In this document: positions 5,269 to 5,365 of the stretch, piece after piece
Layout: the number at the start of each line of letters is the position of its first letter
Numbering within the stretch: the first letter of the stretch is position 1
Assembly (NCBI GenBank): GCA_030627335.1
Contig: DAOUSH010000040.1
Location: 1 to 5,365, forward strand
Direction: 5' to 3'
Length of the DNA: 5,365 nt
DNA from: Dehalococcoidia bacterium
Lineage (GTDB): Bacteria > Chloroflexota > Dehalococcoidia > Dehalococcoidales > W693
Position numbers and translations under genes: made by a program
Notes under the pieces: model-generated
What the model was told of the DNA's origin: nothing
Databases searched by the model: none
The model's input: only the letters and a program-made list of their open reading frames with translations

Positions 5269-5288
5269 CAATTATTTATTATAGTTGC

Positions 5289-5365
5289 TTAAAGTACCAC
5301 CTCCCGGTGGCGGGCGCTGTGGCACTGTAGGTTGACGGCTACCGGCAGGCTGGCGATATGGCTCC
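5289..5365 (-). CDS. Fumarate hydratase, class I (Fe-S), alpha subunit, C-terminal 24 residues (runs off the right edge)
   Basis: On the minus strand the frame entering at the right edge reads SHIASLPVAVNLQCHSARHR then EVVL, ending at TAA (5291-5289). The ASLPVAVN-x-QCH-x-AR pattern is the conserved end of the alpha subunit of two-subunit class I fumarate/tartrate hydratases, the subunit that holds the [4Fe-4S] cluster. The Cys in QCH is part of this conserved tail. The beta subunit follows downstream on the same strand, confirming the pairing. The 202-nt gap between the two is longer than usual for these normally adjacent genes. Confidence 0.88.
   Translation of the reverse strand, partial: SHIASLPVAVNLQCHSARHREVVL

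Overview
The window looks like the chromosome of an anaerobic bacterium of moderate GC. The best guess is a member of the Chloroflexota (Dehalococcoidia-like). This is an inference from the gene types: a two-subunit, oxygen-sensitive iron-sulfur fumarate hydratase, a short-form N-acetylglutamate-synthase-like GNAT protein, and a CIRCE/HrcA heat-shock control region. No rRNA or other taxonomic marker is present. Nothing points to a phage, plasmid or defence island; this is mostly housekeeping chromosome with two unrecognised membrane proteins.

Layout. (1) Positions 1-44, minus strand: the first codons of a gene read leftwards out of the window, probably hrcA. Its leader carries a near-consensus CIRCE operator (57-83) and a candidate promoter (93-121). 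(2) From a divergent promoter (148-176), a 527-residue membrane protein reads rightwards (218-1801). Its extracytoplasmic part contains three tandem repeats with an exact 87-residue (261-nt) period between starts. (3) A 111-residue, three-helix membrane protein (1883-2218) follows, with a faintly TatA-like N-terminus. (4) A good extended -10 promoter (2238-2266) precedes a tight three-gene operon: NAD kinase (2319-3152), a GNAT acetyltransferase of short-NAGS type (3157-3627) and a Nudix ADP-ribose pyrophosphatase (3631-4167), with gaps of 4 and 3 nt. (5) On the minus strand, converging on that operon, lie the end of the fumarate hydratase alpha subunit (5289-5365), the beta subunit (4508-5086) and a HIT-family protein (4164-4505).

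How the parts fit. NAD kinase makes NADP, and the Nudix enzyme probably clears ADP-ribose, a breakdown product of NAD. The two flank an enzyme that probably makes N-acetylglutamate for arginine synthesis. The fumarase subunits act together in the (possibly reductive) TCA pathway. HIT translation is probably coupled to the beta subunit, because its ribosome binding site lies in the last beta codons. The two converging operons meet in a 4-bp CTAG that supplies both stop codons, leaving no intergenic terminator.

The points most worth a second look are the CIRCE/hrcA control region at the left edge, the repeat-built membrane protein beside it, and the 197-202 nt AT-rich gap with its own promoter and a palindromic element that separates the two fumarase subunit genes.
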